Below are positions 1-6,440 of a stretch of DNA of 21,100 nucleotides, piece after piece. Under the pieces are notes generated by a model that made no database searches, was not told where the DNA came from, and saw nothing but the letters and a program-made list of their open reading frames with translations. The DNA comes from Anaerolineales bacterium (lineage in GTDB: Bacteria; Chloroflexota; Anaerolineae; Anaerolineales; DRMV01), in contig WGAK01000204.1 of assembly GCA_015494815.1 (NCBI GenBank), positions 1 through 21,100 of the forward strand, read 5' to 3'. Positions within the stretch are counted from its first letter, which is position 1. Every line of letters begins with the position of its first letter. Made by a program: the position numbers and the translations under genes.

Positions 1-119
1 CCCACCGGGCCGACGAACGCCACTACATCCCCAGCATTGGCCCTTACTACGCCGCGCTGCAGGCCTACGCCCGGCGGTTGGTGGACATGGCCTCCGCGGC
101 CGACGCCGCGACCCAATAG
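1..119 (+). CDS. C-terminal end of an unidentified plus-strand protein (5' end outside window)
   Basis: An open frame runs in from the left edge for 38 codons and stops at TAG (117-119). The residues look like an ordinary amphipathic protein end (HYIPSIGPYYAALQAYARRL, then a short acidic/alanine tail) rather than the Arg/Pro-rich text typical of shadow frames in this GC-rich DNA. I do not recognise the family. It is convergent with selB, and the last 18 codons overlap the end of selB. It could still be a chance frame, because only 119 bases are visible. Confidence 0.4.
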   Translation, partial: HRADERHYIPSIGPYYAALQAYARRLVDMASAADAATQ

Positions 120-1993
120 CGCACCTCGCCCTCCCGCCGGGTCAGGTGGTGCGCGTCGCCGTAGGTCAACAGGGCCAGGGTATAGCGCCGCGAGAGGCCC
201 AACACCTCGCGCGCCTGCCGCACGGTAAACCCGCCCTGGGGAAACGCCCGGCGCAGGGCCTGCCACCAGGCCCGGACACGCGCCTGCGGCACCACCACCT
301 GGAGGCTCAGCGGCACCAGAGCGCCGGCGCGCAGCAACGCCTCCCACGCGGCGGGGCCGACGCGTGCCCGCAGCCGTTGCGCCGCGGGCCAGGGCGGCGC
401 GGCATCCAGTGCGGCGTCAATCTGTGCCAACGCGCGCGCCAGCGCGGGCGGCCAACGGGGCGTATGCCCCGGCCGGGCCCACCCCGCACCCTGGGGGACC
501 AGCACACCCTCGGCCTGGGCCTGGGCCAACCACGCGGCCTGTAACGCCGGGGGCACCCGCACGCGCGCCAGCAGCGCGGCCGCATCCAGGCCCGGCTGCT
601 CAGGATGCGCCGCGTGGTGCGCGTCCAGCACCTGCGCGGCCCGCGCGTGCCAGCGGGCCACCTGGTCGCGCGCCACAAAGACCACCCCGCGGGACGTGCG
701 CCAGGCCAGGGCCCGGCCCGCCCGCACCAAAGTTTGCAAAGCCGCGGCCACGTCCTCGGGCGCCGCGTGCACGCGGCGGGCCCAGGTCGCGACATCGCCA
801 TAGCCGTGCAGGGCCAGCAGGGCCTGCAACACCGTGGGCAAATCGGTCGCAGCCAGGGCGGTCAAGTGGGCGCGCGTGGCCGCAGCCCAGCGTTTGTGCC
901 GCGGGGGGTGCGGGTCCAACACCCATCCGCCGGCCCAGGTCGCCGCGGGCGACAGACGCCGCAGCACGAACCGGTCGCCGCGGCGGGCGACCACGGGCTG
1001 CTGCAAGAGCAACTGCACGAACCCCGACGCGCCCGGCCGCAAAGCCTCGTCCCCCAGCACCCGCACCCGAGCCACCACCCGCGCGGTCGCCAGGTGCAGC
1101 CGCACCTGCGCATTGTGCCGCAAGGCCGCGGGCGCGTCGGGCAGCACCCGCACCCAGGCGTCCAGCCGGGTGGTGGGCTCGTCGTCGCCGGGCAGCACCA
1201 GCCAACGGCCGCGACCCAGCGCCTCCCGGGGCACGCCCACCAGATTGGCCGCCACCCGCGCCGCGGGCTGCACGTGCGTCACCGGCTGGCCGTGGCTGTG
1301 CAGGTTGCGAATGCGGGCGATGGCCCCGCCGGGCAGCACCTGCACCCGCATGCCCACCTGCAGAGCGCCGTCCACCAGGGTGCCGGTGACCACCGGGCCA
1401 AAGCCGGACAGCACGAAGGCCCGGTCAATGGCCAGGCGTGGGCGGCCCAAGTCGGGCCGCGGCGGCACCCGGGCCAACACCGCGGCCAGGGCCGCGGTCA
1501 ACGCATCCAACCCCTGGCCCGTGCGCGCGGAAACGGGCACAATGGGCGCGTCGTGCAGGCCGGTGCCCTGCAGCAGCGCGCGCACCTCCGCGCGGCGCCG
1601 GGCCAGGAGGCCGGGGTCGGGCACCAAATCCACCTTGGTCAGCGCCACCACCCCGGCCCGCAACCCCAGCAGGTCCACAATGGCCACATGCTCGCGGGTC
1701 TGGGGCATCACGCCCTCGTCCGCGGCCACCACCAGCAGCACCGCGTCCACCAGCCCCACCCCGGCCAGCATGTTGGCGATGAAATCCCGGTGGCCGGGCA
1801 CATCCACAATGCCCACAGGCGTGCCGTCGGGCAACTGCCAGAACGCGAAGCCCAGGTCAATGCTCATCCCCCGGGCCCGTTCTTGCGGCAAGCGGTCGGG
1901 ATGCGTGCCGGTCAACGCCTGCACCAGCACCGATTTGCCGTGGTCCACATGTCCGGCCGTGGCCAGCACGCGGCGGCGCAGGGGGGCGCTCAT
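65..1993 (-). CDS. selB: Selenocysteine-specific translation elongation factor SelB
   Basis: A 642-residue GTPase that brings Sec-tRNA(Sec) to the ribosome at UGA codons marked by a SECIS element. The G domain shows G1 GHVDHGKS (14-21), the SelB-type switch I stretch DRLPQERARGMSIDLGF (33-49), G3 DVPGH (64-68), G4 TKVD (119-122) and G5 SAR (155-157). EF-Tu-like beta-barrel domains follow (about 185-365). The C-terminal third has the winged-helix character of SelB, ending in a SRRYTLALL...LTRREGEVRYW helix-turn-helix (about 601-627) that matches the usual SRKYALPLLE...TRRVGD pattern of the SECIS-binding end. Length is normal for the family. The ATG at 1993 overlaps the stop of the upstream kinase gene as ATGA and has a GGAGGGG element just upstream, so the long in-frame extension to about 2611 is not used. 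About 15 residues follow the usual end and overlap the convergent frame at the left edge. No selA, selC or selD is visible here. Confidence 0.93.
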   Translation of the reverse strand: MSAPLRRRVLATAGHVDHGKSVLVQALTGTHPDRLPQERARGMSIDLGFAFWQLPDGTPVGIVDVPGHRDFIANMLAGVGLVDAVLLVVAADEGVMPQTREHVAIVDLLGLRAGVVALTKVDLVPDPGLLARRRAEVRALLQGTGLHDAPIVPVSARTGQGLDALTAALAAVLARVPPRPDLGRPRLAIDRAFVLSGFGPVVTGTLVDGALQVGMRVQVLPGGAIARIRNLHSHGQPVTHVQPAARVAANLVGVPREALGRGRWLVLPGDDEPTTRLDAWVRVLPDAPAALRHNAQVRLHLATARVVARVRVLGDEALRPGASGFVQLLLQQPVVARRGDRFVLRRLSPAATWAGGWVLDPHPPRHKRWAAATRAHLTALAATDLPTVLQALLALHGYGDVATWARRVHAAPEDVAAALQTLVRAGRALAWRTSRGVVFVARDQVARWHARAAQVLDAHHAAHPEQPGLDAAALLARVRVPPALQAAWLAQAQAEGVLVPQGAGWARPGHTPRWPPALARALAQIDAALDAAPPWPAAQRLRARVGPAAWEALLRAGALVPLSLQVVVPQARVRAWWQALRRAFPQGGFTVRQAREVLGLSRRYTLALLTYGDAHHLTRREGEVRYWVAASAAEAMSTNRRA

Positions 1994-2496
1994 GGGGAAC
2001 GCCCCTCCGGTGCGGCCGGGGAACCGAGCCGGGCGCGCAGGAACGCGTCCACCCGAGCGATGGTTTGCGCGGGCGATAGCCCGTCGGTGGGCAGCACCAG
2101 GTCGGCGTGGGCGCGCGCGTGGGCCAGGCGCTGCTGTTGCTCCGCGTAGGCCTCGGGCGAGAGGCGCAGGGCTTTGCGACGGCAGGCCTCGGCCCACGAG
2201 ACATCCAGAAACACCAGCACGCGCGGGCGGGTCAAACGCTGCCACATGTCGGGGACGAAGGAATGTTCCTGGGCAATGGCCTTGGCGCGCCAGCCCAGGG
2301 CTTGCAGGCCCCGGGCCACGGTGGTCTTGCCCGCCGCGCAGGGCCCCACCAGGCCCACATCCCAGCGCGGCGGGGCCTGGGTCGGCCGGGGCGACCGGGC
2401 GGAGCGACGGTTCGGGTGCGCGCCACCGCGCGGCCGCGCGGCACGCAGCCCGGCCCCTGACCGTCGAGGTTCTACAGTCCAGCCCGGCAGCCTCAT
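1990..2496 (-). CDS. Small P-loop NTPase / putative kinase coupled to selB
   Basis: A 168-residue protein. A Walker A motif GPCAAGKTT lies at 51-59. A hydrophobic strand ending in Asp (VLVFLDVS, 93-100) follows and resembles the Walker B or substrate-binding strand of small-molecule kinases. An Arg/Lys-rich stretch with a basic lid-like helix (about 101-130) and a C-terminal segment, LPTDGLSP...RVDAFLRARL, come next. The overall layout is that of adenylate/shikimate/dephospho-CoA-type kinases, but I cannot assign a substrate. The first 45 residues are Arg/Pro-rich and look unstructured. The start at 2496 is supported by AGGAGG at 2505-2510, 8 nt upstream. The in-frame Met at 2568 lies in the promoter and is unlikely. 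The TGA overlaps the selB ATG by 4 bp, so the two are translationally coupled, which hints at a role in selenocysteine metabolism or tRNA handling. That last point is inference only. Confidence 0.82.
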   Translation of the reverse strand: MRLPGWTVEPRRSGAGLRAARPRGGAHPNRRSARSPRPTQAPPRWDVGLVGPCAAGKTTVARGLQALGWRAKAIAQEHSFVPDMWQRLTRPRVLVFLDVSWAEACRRKALRLSPEAYAEQQQRLAHARAHADLVLPTDGLSPAQTIARVDAFLRARLGSPAAPEGRSP

Positions 2497-2557
2497 GAGG
2501 CACTCCTCCTGCCGACGGTCCGCGGGGGCAGCGACGCGCGTCACCCCGGCGGGGCGA

Positions 2558-2563
2558 ATTATA
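2558..2563 (-). promoter_or_regulatory. Putative -10 element for the kinase-selB unit
   Basis: The minus strand reads a perfect TATAAT here, about 60 nt upstream of the kinase start codon. A -35 at 16-18 bp spacing would fall in the stem of the upstream terminator-like hairpin and is poor (about GCTTCG), so this is a one-element promoter call. Its place between the hairpin and the ribosome binding site fits an independent start for kinase-selB. Confidence 0.45.
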
Positions 2564-2573
2564 CCCAAAACAC

Positions 2574-2605
2574 AGGCTTCCGAAGCCCACGGGCCTCGGA
2601 AGCCT
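2574..2605 (-). terminator. Hairpin with short T-run after the small lipoprotein-like gene
   Basis: AGGCTTCCGA (2574-2583) pairs perfectly with TCGGAAGCCT (2596-2605). Four more G-C pairs (GCCC/GGGC) inside give a long stem and a tiny loop. On the minus strand the stem is followed by GTGTTTTGGG, a weak U-tract. It lies about 40 nt after the stop of the 26-codon gene and before the kinase-selB -10 element, as expected for a factor-independent terminator separating the two units. The short U-run makes it moderate rather than strong. Confidence 0.55.
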
Positions 2606-2641
2606 CGCCAACGATGTCCCGGTTGGGTGTGGACAAACCGG

Positions 2642-2722
2642 CTACGAAGCCATACCGGCGCAGGCAGCCAGCGCCAACACCATCACCACAGCCACGGCCA
2701 ACACGAACAGTTTCGCGCGCAT
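2642..2722 (-). CDS. 26-residue lipoprotein-like peptide (small ORF)
   Basis: ATG at 2722 to TAG at 2642-2644. AGGAGG (2729-2734) lies 6 nt upstream, and a TTGACG/TATAAT promoter lies about 35 nt further up. The peptide begins MRAK, has a hydrophobic run of about 15 residues, and meets a textbook lipobox LAAC with Cys at position 21. Only CAGMAS would remain after signal peptidase II cleavage. This is a complete lipoprotein signal peptide with almost no mature part, recalling entericidin-type mini-lipoproteins or lipoprotein-derived signal peptides. No homolog is claimed. The four aligned signals (promoter, ribosome binding site, lipobox, terminator) argue against chance. It lies in one of the two AT-rich spots of the window. 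It could instead be the stump of a once longer lipoprotein gene, although the sequence after the stop shows no obvious continuation. Confidence 0.65.
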   Translation of the reverse strand: MRAKLFVLAVAVVMVLALAACAGMAS

Positions 2723-2755
2723 AGCGAACCTCCTCAAAAAGATTGGATTTTCCTC

Positions 2756-2783
2756 ATTATAGCAAGACTTTTGCCCGCGTCAA
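2756..2783 (-). promoter_or_regulatory. Sigma-70-type promoter of the 26-codon gene
   Basis: The minus strand carries TTGACG (2778-2783) and TATAAT (2756-2761) separated by 16 bp, close to the housekeeping sigma consensus. Transcription would start near 2750 and give a leader of about 28 nt containing the AGGAGG. It is the strongest-looking promoter in the window. Confidence 0.7.
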
Positions 2784-2784
2784 C

Positions 2785-2798
2785 TGCGAGTTCTCGCA
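2785..2798. promoter_or_regulatory. Inverted repeat beside the -35 box (possible operator)
   Basis: TGCGAG-TT-CTCGCA, a 6-bp inverted repeat with a 2-bp centre, sits one base upstream of the TTGACG of the small-gene promoter. Position and symmetry suit a dimeric regulator site. It does not match the GAAC-N4-GTTC LexA box. No regulator is known. Confidence 0.35.
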
Positions 2799-2882
2799 TA
2801 TTCACCGCGCGGGAACCCTCAAATTTGTCCATTTCGAGGAGCGGAGACGCGCGCGTCGAACTGGCCGTGTGGGTGACCAACA

Positions 2883-2912
2883 CCAACGCCCCGTCGCGGG
2901 ACGGGGCGTTGG
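2883..2912 (-). terminator. Strong hairpin after ftsZ
   Basis: CCAACGCCCCGTC (2883-2895) and GACGGGGCGTTGG (2900-2912) form a perfect 13-bp stem around a 4-nt loop, about 30 nt past the ftsZ stop. No T-run follows on either strand, so it is either a non-canonical terminator or an mRNA 3'-end stabiliser marking the end of the dcw transcript. The stretch from here to the small-gene promoter (about 2784-2882) shows no gene. Confidence 0.5.
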
Positions 2913-2940
2913 GTGGGAATCGTGCGTGTGACGGGAGGGC

Positions 2941-4131
2941 TTAGCGACCGTGGCCCTTCTTCTTTTGCGTCTCCAGCCAGGTGCGCACAAAGGTGGGCAC
3001 CTCTTCGTCTTGCAGCAATTGCTGCCAGTCCGCGGCCAGGTCGTCGGTCTCCGCGGTGGGCGTGGTCGTGGGGGTCGGCCGCGTGGGTCGCGGGGTCGGC
3101 CGAGGGGTCTCGCGGCGCCGCAGGTCTTCTACCGCGCGGTGCTGCCGCTGCGAGGCCGCGCTGGCGCTATGGCCGTCGAAGCCCGTGGCCACCACGGTGA
3201 TGCGCAGGCGGCCTTCCATGTTCTCGTCCACCACCGCGCCGAAGATGAGGTTGACCTCGGGGTGCGCCACGGCACGGATGATTTGCGAGGCCTCGTACAC
3301 CTCGTGCAGCGTGAGGTCGGGGCCGCCGGTGATGTTGAGCAAAATGCCCCGGGCGCCCTCGATGGTCACATCCAGCAACTTGCTGGAGATGGCAGCCTCG
3401 GCCGCGGCCCGGGCCCGATTGTCGCCCGTGCCTTCGCCCACGGCCATGAGCGCGGCACCGCCCTCGGCCATGATGGCCCGCACATCCGCAAAGTCCAGGT
3501 TGATGAGGCCCGGCACGGTGATGAGTTCCGAGATGCCCTGCACGCCTTGCAGCAGCACCTCGTCGGCCGCCTTGAACGCGTTTTGCAGCGACAGGTGCTT
3601 GTCTACGATGTCCAGCAGGCGGTCGTTGGGGATGACGATGAGGGTGTCCACGGCCTCGCGCAGGTTGGCGATGCCCTCTTCCGCGACCTTCTGCCGGCGG
3701 GCGCCCTCGAAGGAAAACGGGCGGGTGACCACGCCGATGGTCAGCGCGCCCTCTTCGCGGGCCAGGCGAGCCACCACGGGCGCGGCGCCGGTGCCGGTGC
3801 CACCGCCCATGCCCGCGGTCACGAACACCATGTCCGCGCCTTTGACGACCTCACGCAACTCTTGCTGGCTTTCTTCGGCGGCCTTACGCCCGACTTCGGG
3901 GTTGCCGCCCGAGCCCAGGCCCCGGGTGACCTTGTCGCCAATGCGCACCCGGGTGGGCGCCAGGCTCTTGGCCAGGTGTTGGGCGTCGGTGTTCACGGCC
4001 ACGAATTCCACGCCCTGCACCCCTTCGGCAATCATCCGGTCCACGGCGTTGCAACCACCGCCGCCCACGCCGATGACCATAATCCGGGCAAAAGGTTCCG
4101 GCGCTGCATAACCAAATTGACCGTTCATCAT
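2941..4131 (-). CDS. ftsZ: Cell division GTPase FtsZ
   Basis: Tubulin-like GTPase that polymerises into the Z-ring at midcell; 396 residues, normal length. Visible are GGGGCNAV (23-30), the tubulin signature GGGTGTGAAP (109-118), the PNDRLL stretch (168-173) and the T7 catalytic loop NLDFADVRAI (211-220). A Pro/Thr/Arg-rich linker (about 330-362) leads to a C-terminal peptide DEEVPTFVR (375-383), the usual docking site for FtsA and other partners. It is followed by an unusual basic tail, KKKGHGR. The start at 4131 (MM; 4128 also possible) has AGGAGG at 4138-4143, 6 nt upstream, and its own promoter about 30 bp further up. The open frame continuing to about 4806 is ftsA antiparallel-frame noise and does not belong to the gene. 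It is last in the cluster, followed by a hairpin. Confidence 0.97.
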   Translation of the reverse strand: MMNGQFGYAAPEPFARIMVIGVGGGGCNAVDRMIAEGVQGVEFVAVNTDAQHLAKSLAPTRVRIGDKVTRGLGSGGNPEVGRKAAEESQQELREVVKGADMVFVTAGMGGGTGTGAAPVVARLAREEGALTIGVVTRPFSFEGARRQKVAEEGIANLREAVDTLIVIPNDRLLDIVDKHLSLQNAFKAADEVLLQGVQGISELITVPGLINLDFADVRAIMAEGGAALMAVGEGTGDNRARAAAEAAISSKLLDVTIEGARGILLNITGGPDLTLHEVYEASQIIRAVAHPEVNLIFGAVVDENMEGRLRITVVATGFDGHSASAASQRQHRAVEDLRRRETPRPTPRPTRPTPTTTPTAETDDLAADWQQLLQDEEVPTFVRTWLETQKKKGHGR

Positions 4132-4156
4132 TTCAAACCTCCTCGCGGATGAATGT

Positions 4157-4185
4157 ATTTTACCAAGATAGACGCGCTTTGTAAA
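4157..4185 (-). promoter_or_regulatory. ftsZ promoter in the ftsA-ftsZ gap
   Basis: The minus strand reads TTTACA (4180-4185), 17 bp, then TAAAAT (4157-4162), followed by the ftsZ ribosome binding site. An overlapping weaker pair, TTGTAC/TATCTT with 17-bp spacing, lies a few bases upstream. This gap is one of only two AT-rich islands in the window, which supports a real promoter giving ftsZ extra transcription. Confidence 0.65.
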
Positions 4186-4193
4186 GAGTACAA
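4179..4193. promoter_or_regulatory. Inverted repeat over the ftsZ -35 box
   Basis: TTGTA-AAGAG-TACAA, two perfect 5-bp half sites with a 5-bp centre, covers the ftsZ -35 hexamer. It could be an operator. It could also be a by-product of two overlapping -35-like hexamers on an AT-rich stretch. Confidence 0.3.
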
Positions 4194-4214
4194 TAGTTTT
4201 TCGCGACAACATCG

Positions 4215-4230
4215 CGCGCGATAACGCGCG
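4215..4230 (-). other. Small hairpin between ftsA and ftsZ
   Basis: CGCGCG-ATAA-CGCGCG forms a 6-bp GC stem with a 4-nt loop starting 11 nt after the ftsA stop. On the minus strand an A-rich rather than T-rich stretch follows, so it is not a standard terminator. It may mark an RNA processing or attenuation point between ftsA and ftsZ. Confidence 0.25.
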
Positions 4231-4241
4231 TGACGCCCCGG

Positions 4242-5480
4242 CTAAGGCAACAAGCCGCGCAAAAAGGCCAGCACTCGCGACCACCACGGCTCGTCCAAGG
4301 CCTCGGCCACGGCCCAACCGCCCTCGCCCTGGCGGTAGAGCGCAGCCAGTTTCAGCGCGCCCACCGTGGCCGCGAAGGCCGGGTCCTGCAACCGTTTGGG
4401 CAGGCCGGGCAGCGCCTCGGGCCGCCCGATGCGCGCGGGCAAACGCAGCACCCGCGTCGCCAAAGTGCGCACGCCGGGCAGATGCGCGGTGCCGCCGGTC
4501 AGCACCACACCCGCGGCCAGCAACCCCGGCGCGGCGCTCTGGCTCACCTGCTCCGCGGCCAGGCGCAAAATCTCCTCCACCCGCGGGCCGATGATGAGGG
4601 CCAGTTCCGAGGGCCGCACCACCAGGTCGTCGTCCGCGCCGAAGGGCCGGATGTTCAGCGGCTCTTCGTCCTGCGCGTGACGGGTGGGCAGCGCGCGGCC
4701 GTATTCCACCTTGATTTGCTCGGCCACTTCCAAGGGCACATTCAAGCCATAGGCCAGGTCGCGGGTGATGTGGTCGCCACCCAAAGGCAGCACGGCCGTG
4801 TGCCACACTTCCCCTTTGGCATACACGGTGACATCGGTGGTGCCCGCGCCCAGGTCAATGACCACCACGCCCATGTCGCGCTCGGCCTGGCTCAGCACGG
4901 CCTCACCCGCGGCCAGCCCGCCCAGCACGAAGCCCTCCACTTCCAGCCCGGCCTCTTCGACGGCCCGCTGCAGGTTGAGCAGCGCGGTCTTCTCCGCGGT
5001 CACGATGTGCACCTCGGCCTCCAGGCGATAGCCATACATACCCAGCGGCCAGGGCACCTCTTTGTCGTCCAGCCGAAACCCACGCCGAATGACATGCACC
5101 ACTTCTTGATTGTGCGGAACCGTGATGGCCCGGGCCGAGTCCTCGGCCCGCCGGATGTCGTCTTCGTCCACCACCCCGCGGCTGACCCCCACCGCGGCGC
5201 GGTTGTTTTGGCTGTAGACCGTGGAGCCCGCGAAGGTCACATACGCCGCGTCCAGGGGTTGCCGCGCGATGCGCGCGGTGCGCTCGGCCACCCGCCGCAG
5301 CACCCGGCTGACCTCCCGCAGGTTGACCACCGCGCCTTTGCGCATGCCGCGGCTGCGCTCCAGAGCCGCGGCGACCACCTGCAGCCCCTTGATGGGGTCC
5401 GGCACCGCGGCCACCGCGGCCACCTGGGCCGTGCCCACATCCAGCGCCACCAACGGGCGTTCCAACGGTGTTCGCGTCAT
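4242..5480 (-). CDS. ftsA: Cell division protein FtsA
   Basis: Actin-like ATPase that tethers FtsZ filaments to the membrane and recruits later division proteins. Length is 412 residues, as usual. The actin-fold nucleotide motifs are present: phosphate 1 DVGTAQV (14-20), phosphate 2 DLGAGTTD (209-216) and the adenosine loop VVLTGGTAHLPG (325-336). The 1C domain typical of FtsA lies between (about 85-170). The C-terminus ends in an amphipathic helix WWSRVLAFLRGLL, the membrane-targeting sequence. The ATG at 5480 lies 3 bp after the ftsQ stop, with a GAGG-type ribosome binding site inside the ftsQ end. ftsZ follows after a promoter-containing gap. Confidence 0.96.
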   Translation of the reverse strand: MTRTPLERPLVALDVGTAQVAAVAAVPDPIKGLQVVAAALERSRGMRKGAVVNLREVSRVLRRVAERTARIARQPLDAAYVTFAGSTVYSQNNRAAVGVSRGVVDEDDIRRAEDSARAITVPHNQEVVHVIRRGFRLDDKEVPWPLGMYGYRLEAEVHIVTAEKTALLNLQRAVEEAGLEVEGFVLGGLAAGEAVLSQAERDMGVVVIDLGAGTTDVTVYAKGEVWHTAVLPLGGDHITRDLAYGLNVPLEVAEQIKVEYGRALPTRHAQDEEPLNIRPFGADDDLVVRPSELALIIGPRVEEILRLAAEQVSQSAAPGLLAAGVVLTGGTAHLPGVRTLATRVLRLPARIGRPEALPGLPKRLQDPAFAATVGALKLAALYRQGEGGWAVAEALDEPWWSRVLAFLRGLLP

Positions 5481-5483
5481 GCT

Positions 5484-6440
5484 CTACCTCGCTTGCGACT
5501 CGAAATGCAAACCCGGCGACTGCCAGATACGCAAGTCCACCCAGGCCGGGTACAACCCGCGGGCTTCCAGCGCGGGCACCAGGGCGTCGTAGACGGCCAG
5601 GCGGACATCCAGGTCTTGCGGCGAATGCCCCACGAAGACCAGCCACGCCTGGGGCGCGCGCCAGCCCATGCCGTATTGAGGGTGATAGACCAGCCCAACC
5701 TCGGGGCCCAGGCGTTGGTGCAGGGCCTGAGCCAGGGCCACTTCGTCGGCCGTGGGCGGGTCGGGCGGCCCTTGCGCCGCGGGCACCTGCACTTCCACCA
5801 CCGGCCAGGCCGGGTCGGCCTCGCCCAGCGCGGGGAAGGCCGCGCCCGTGGCATCCACCCACCAGGTCTGGCGGCCCACCTGCCACACCAGCGCGGGCTG
5901 GCGCTCGCGGGCCTCGATGCGCAGGGTGTCGGGCCAGCGCACCTGCACCGTCACCTCGTCCAGCGCGGGGAACGCGGCCCGCAGCACGGCCGCCGCCTGC
6001 GCGGGGTCCACGGCCACCAACGGTTGCCCGCGCCAGGCCGCTACCGCGGGCAACGCGGTCAGCCGCGCGGGGTCGGTCCAGCGCAGCCCGCGCACCTCGA
6101 TGCGCTGCACCCGCAAGGCCGGGCTGAAGGCCAGCGTGAGCGTGGCGGCCAGCAACACCGCGAACCACAGCCAGGCCGGCCAGCGCGGGGGCAAGGGAAG
6201 CCGCAGCCGCGGCCGCACGCGGCGACGGCGGCGCACCTTGGGCCGTCGCGTGCGCCGCGCACCGGGAGCAGCCCCGCCGCGCGGCCGAGCCAGGATGGGC
6301 GGGCCCGCGCGCGTGCCGCGCGGCCGCGACCGGGCCGGCCGCGGCCGGGACGCTGCGGCGTCTGGCGGGCGCACCCGCGGGCCCGGGGCAATGCGCGGGG
6401 CCACGCGCGGCAAGGTGTCCACTTCGGACCAACGGCTCAT
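5484..6440 (-). CDS. ftsQ: Cell division protein FtsQ/DivIB
   Basis: Bitopic membrane protein of the divisome that bridges cytoplasmic and periplasmic assembly, with FtsL as partner. Length is 318 residues. A long Arg/Pro-rich cytoplasmic tail (about 1-86) precedes one membrane segment (about 88-107). The FtsQ-type POTRA domain comes next (about 110-178; LRVQRIEVRGLRWTDPARL, then VTVQVRWPDTLRIEARERQPALVW), followed by the FtsQ beta domain (about 180-305). The sequence RWPDTLRIEVxER-P is a hallmark of the family. The start overlaps the ddl stop as ATGA, and ftsA follows after 3 bp. The basic tail is much longer than in proteobacterial FtsQ and is low complexity. Confidence 0.93.
   Translation of the reverse strand: MSRWSEVDTLPRVAPRIAPGPRVRPPDAAASRPRPARSRPRGTRAGPPILARPRGGAAPGARRTRRPKVRRRRRVRPRLRLPLPPRWPAWLWFAVLLAATLTLAFSPALRVQRIEVRGLRWTDPARLTALPAVAAWRGQPLVAVDPAQAAAVLRAAFPALDEVTVQVRWPDTLRIEARERQPALVWQVGRQTWWVDATGAAFPALGEADPAWPVVEVQVPAAQGPPDPPTADEVALAQALHQRLGPEVGLVYHPQYGMGWRAPQAWLVFVGHSPQDLDVRLAVYDALVPALEARGLYPAWVDLRIWQSPGLHFESQAR

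Noticed and set aside
605..2498. Long plus-strand open frames opposite selB and the kinase
   Set aside because: Arg/Pro/Ala/His-rich low-complexity text with no motifs; these are antisense shadows of the SelB gene in high-GC DNA.
2497..2568. Kinase start at the Met near 2568
   Set aside because: It would lie in the TATAAT region, and its N-terminal 24 residues have no family features; 2496 has AGGAGG at 8 nt.
65..2611. An 848-codon frame that would fuse an upstream segment to SelB
   Set aside because: The upstream part is the out-of-frame reading of the kinase gene; the SelB start at 1993 has its own ribosome site and ATGA overlap.
2533..2857. Recurring GACGCGCGTC-like palindromes (2533-2542, 2846-2857, also ACGCGCGT at 4224-4231)
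   Set aside because: CG-rich palindromes of this sort also occur inside coding regions (for example near 9768), so chance in 70% GC DNA is the simpler reading.
4132..4806. N-terminal extension of FtsZ through ftsA
   Set aside because: The extension reads the ftsA gene in another frame; the promoter and AGGAGG sit directly before MM at 4131.
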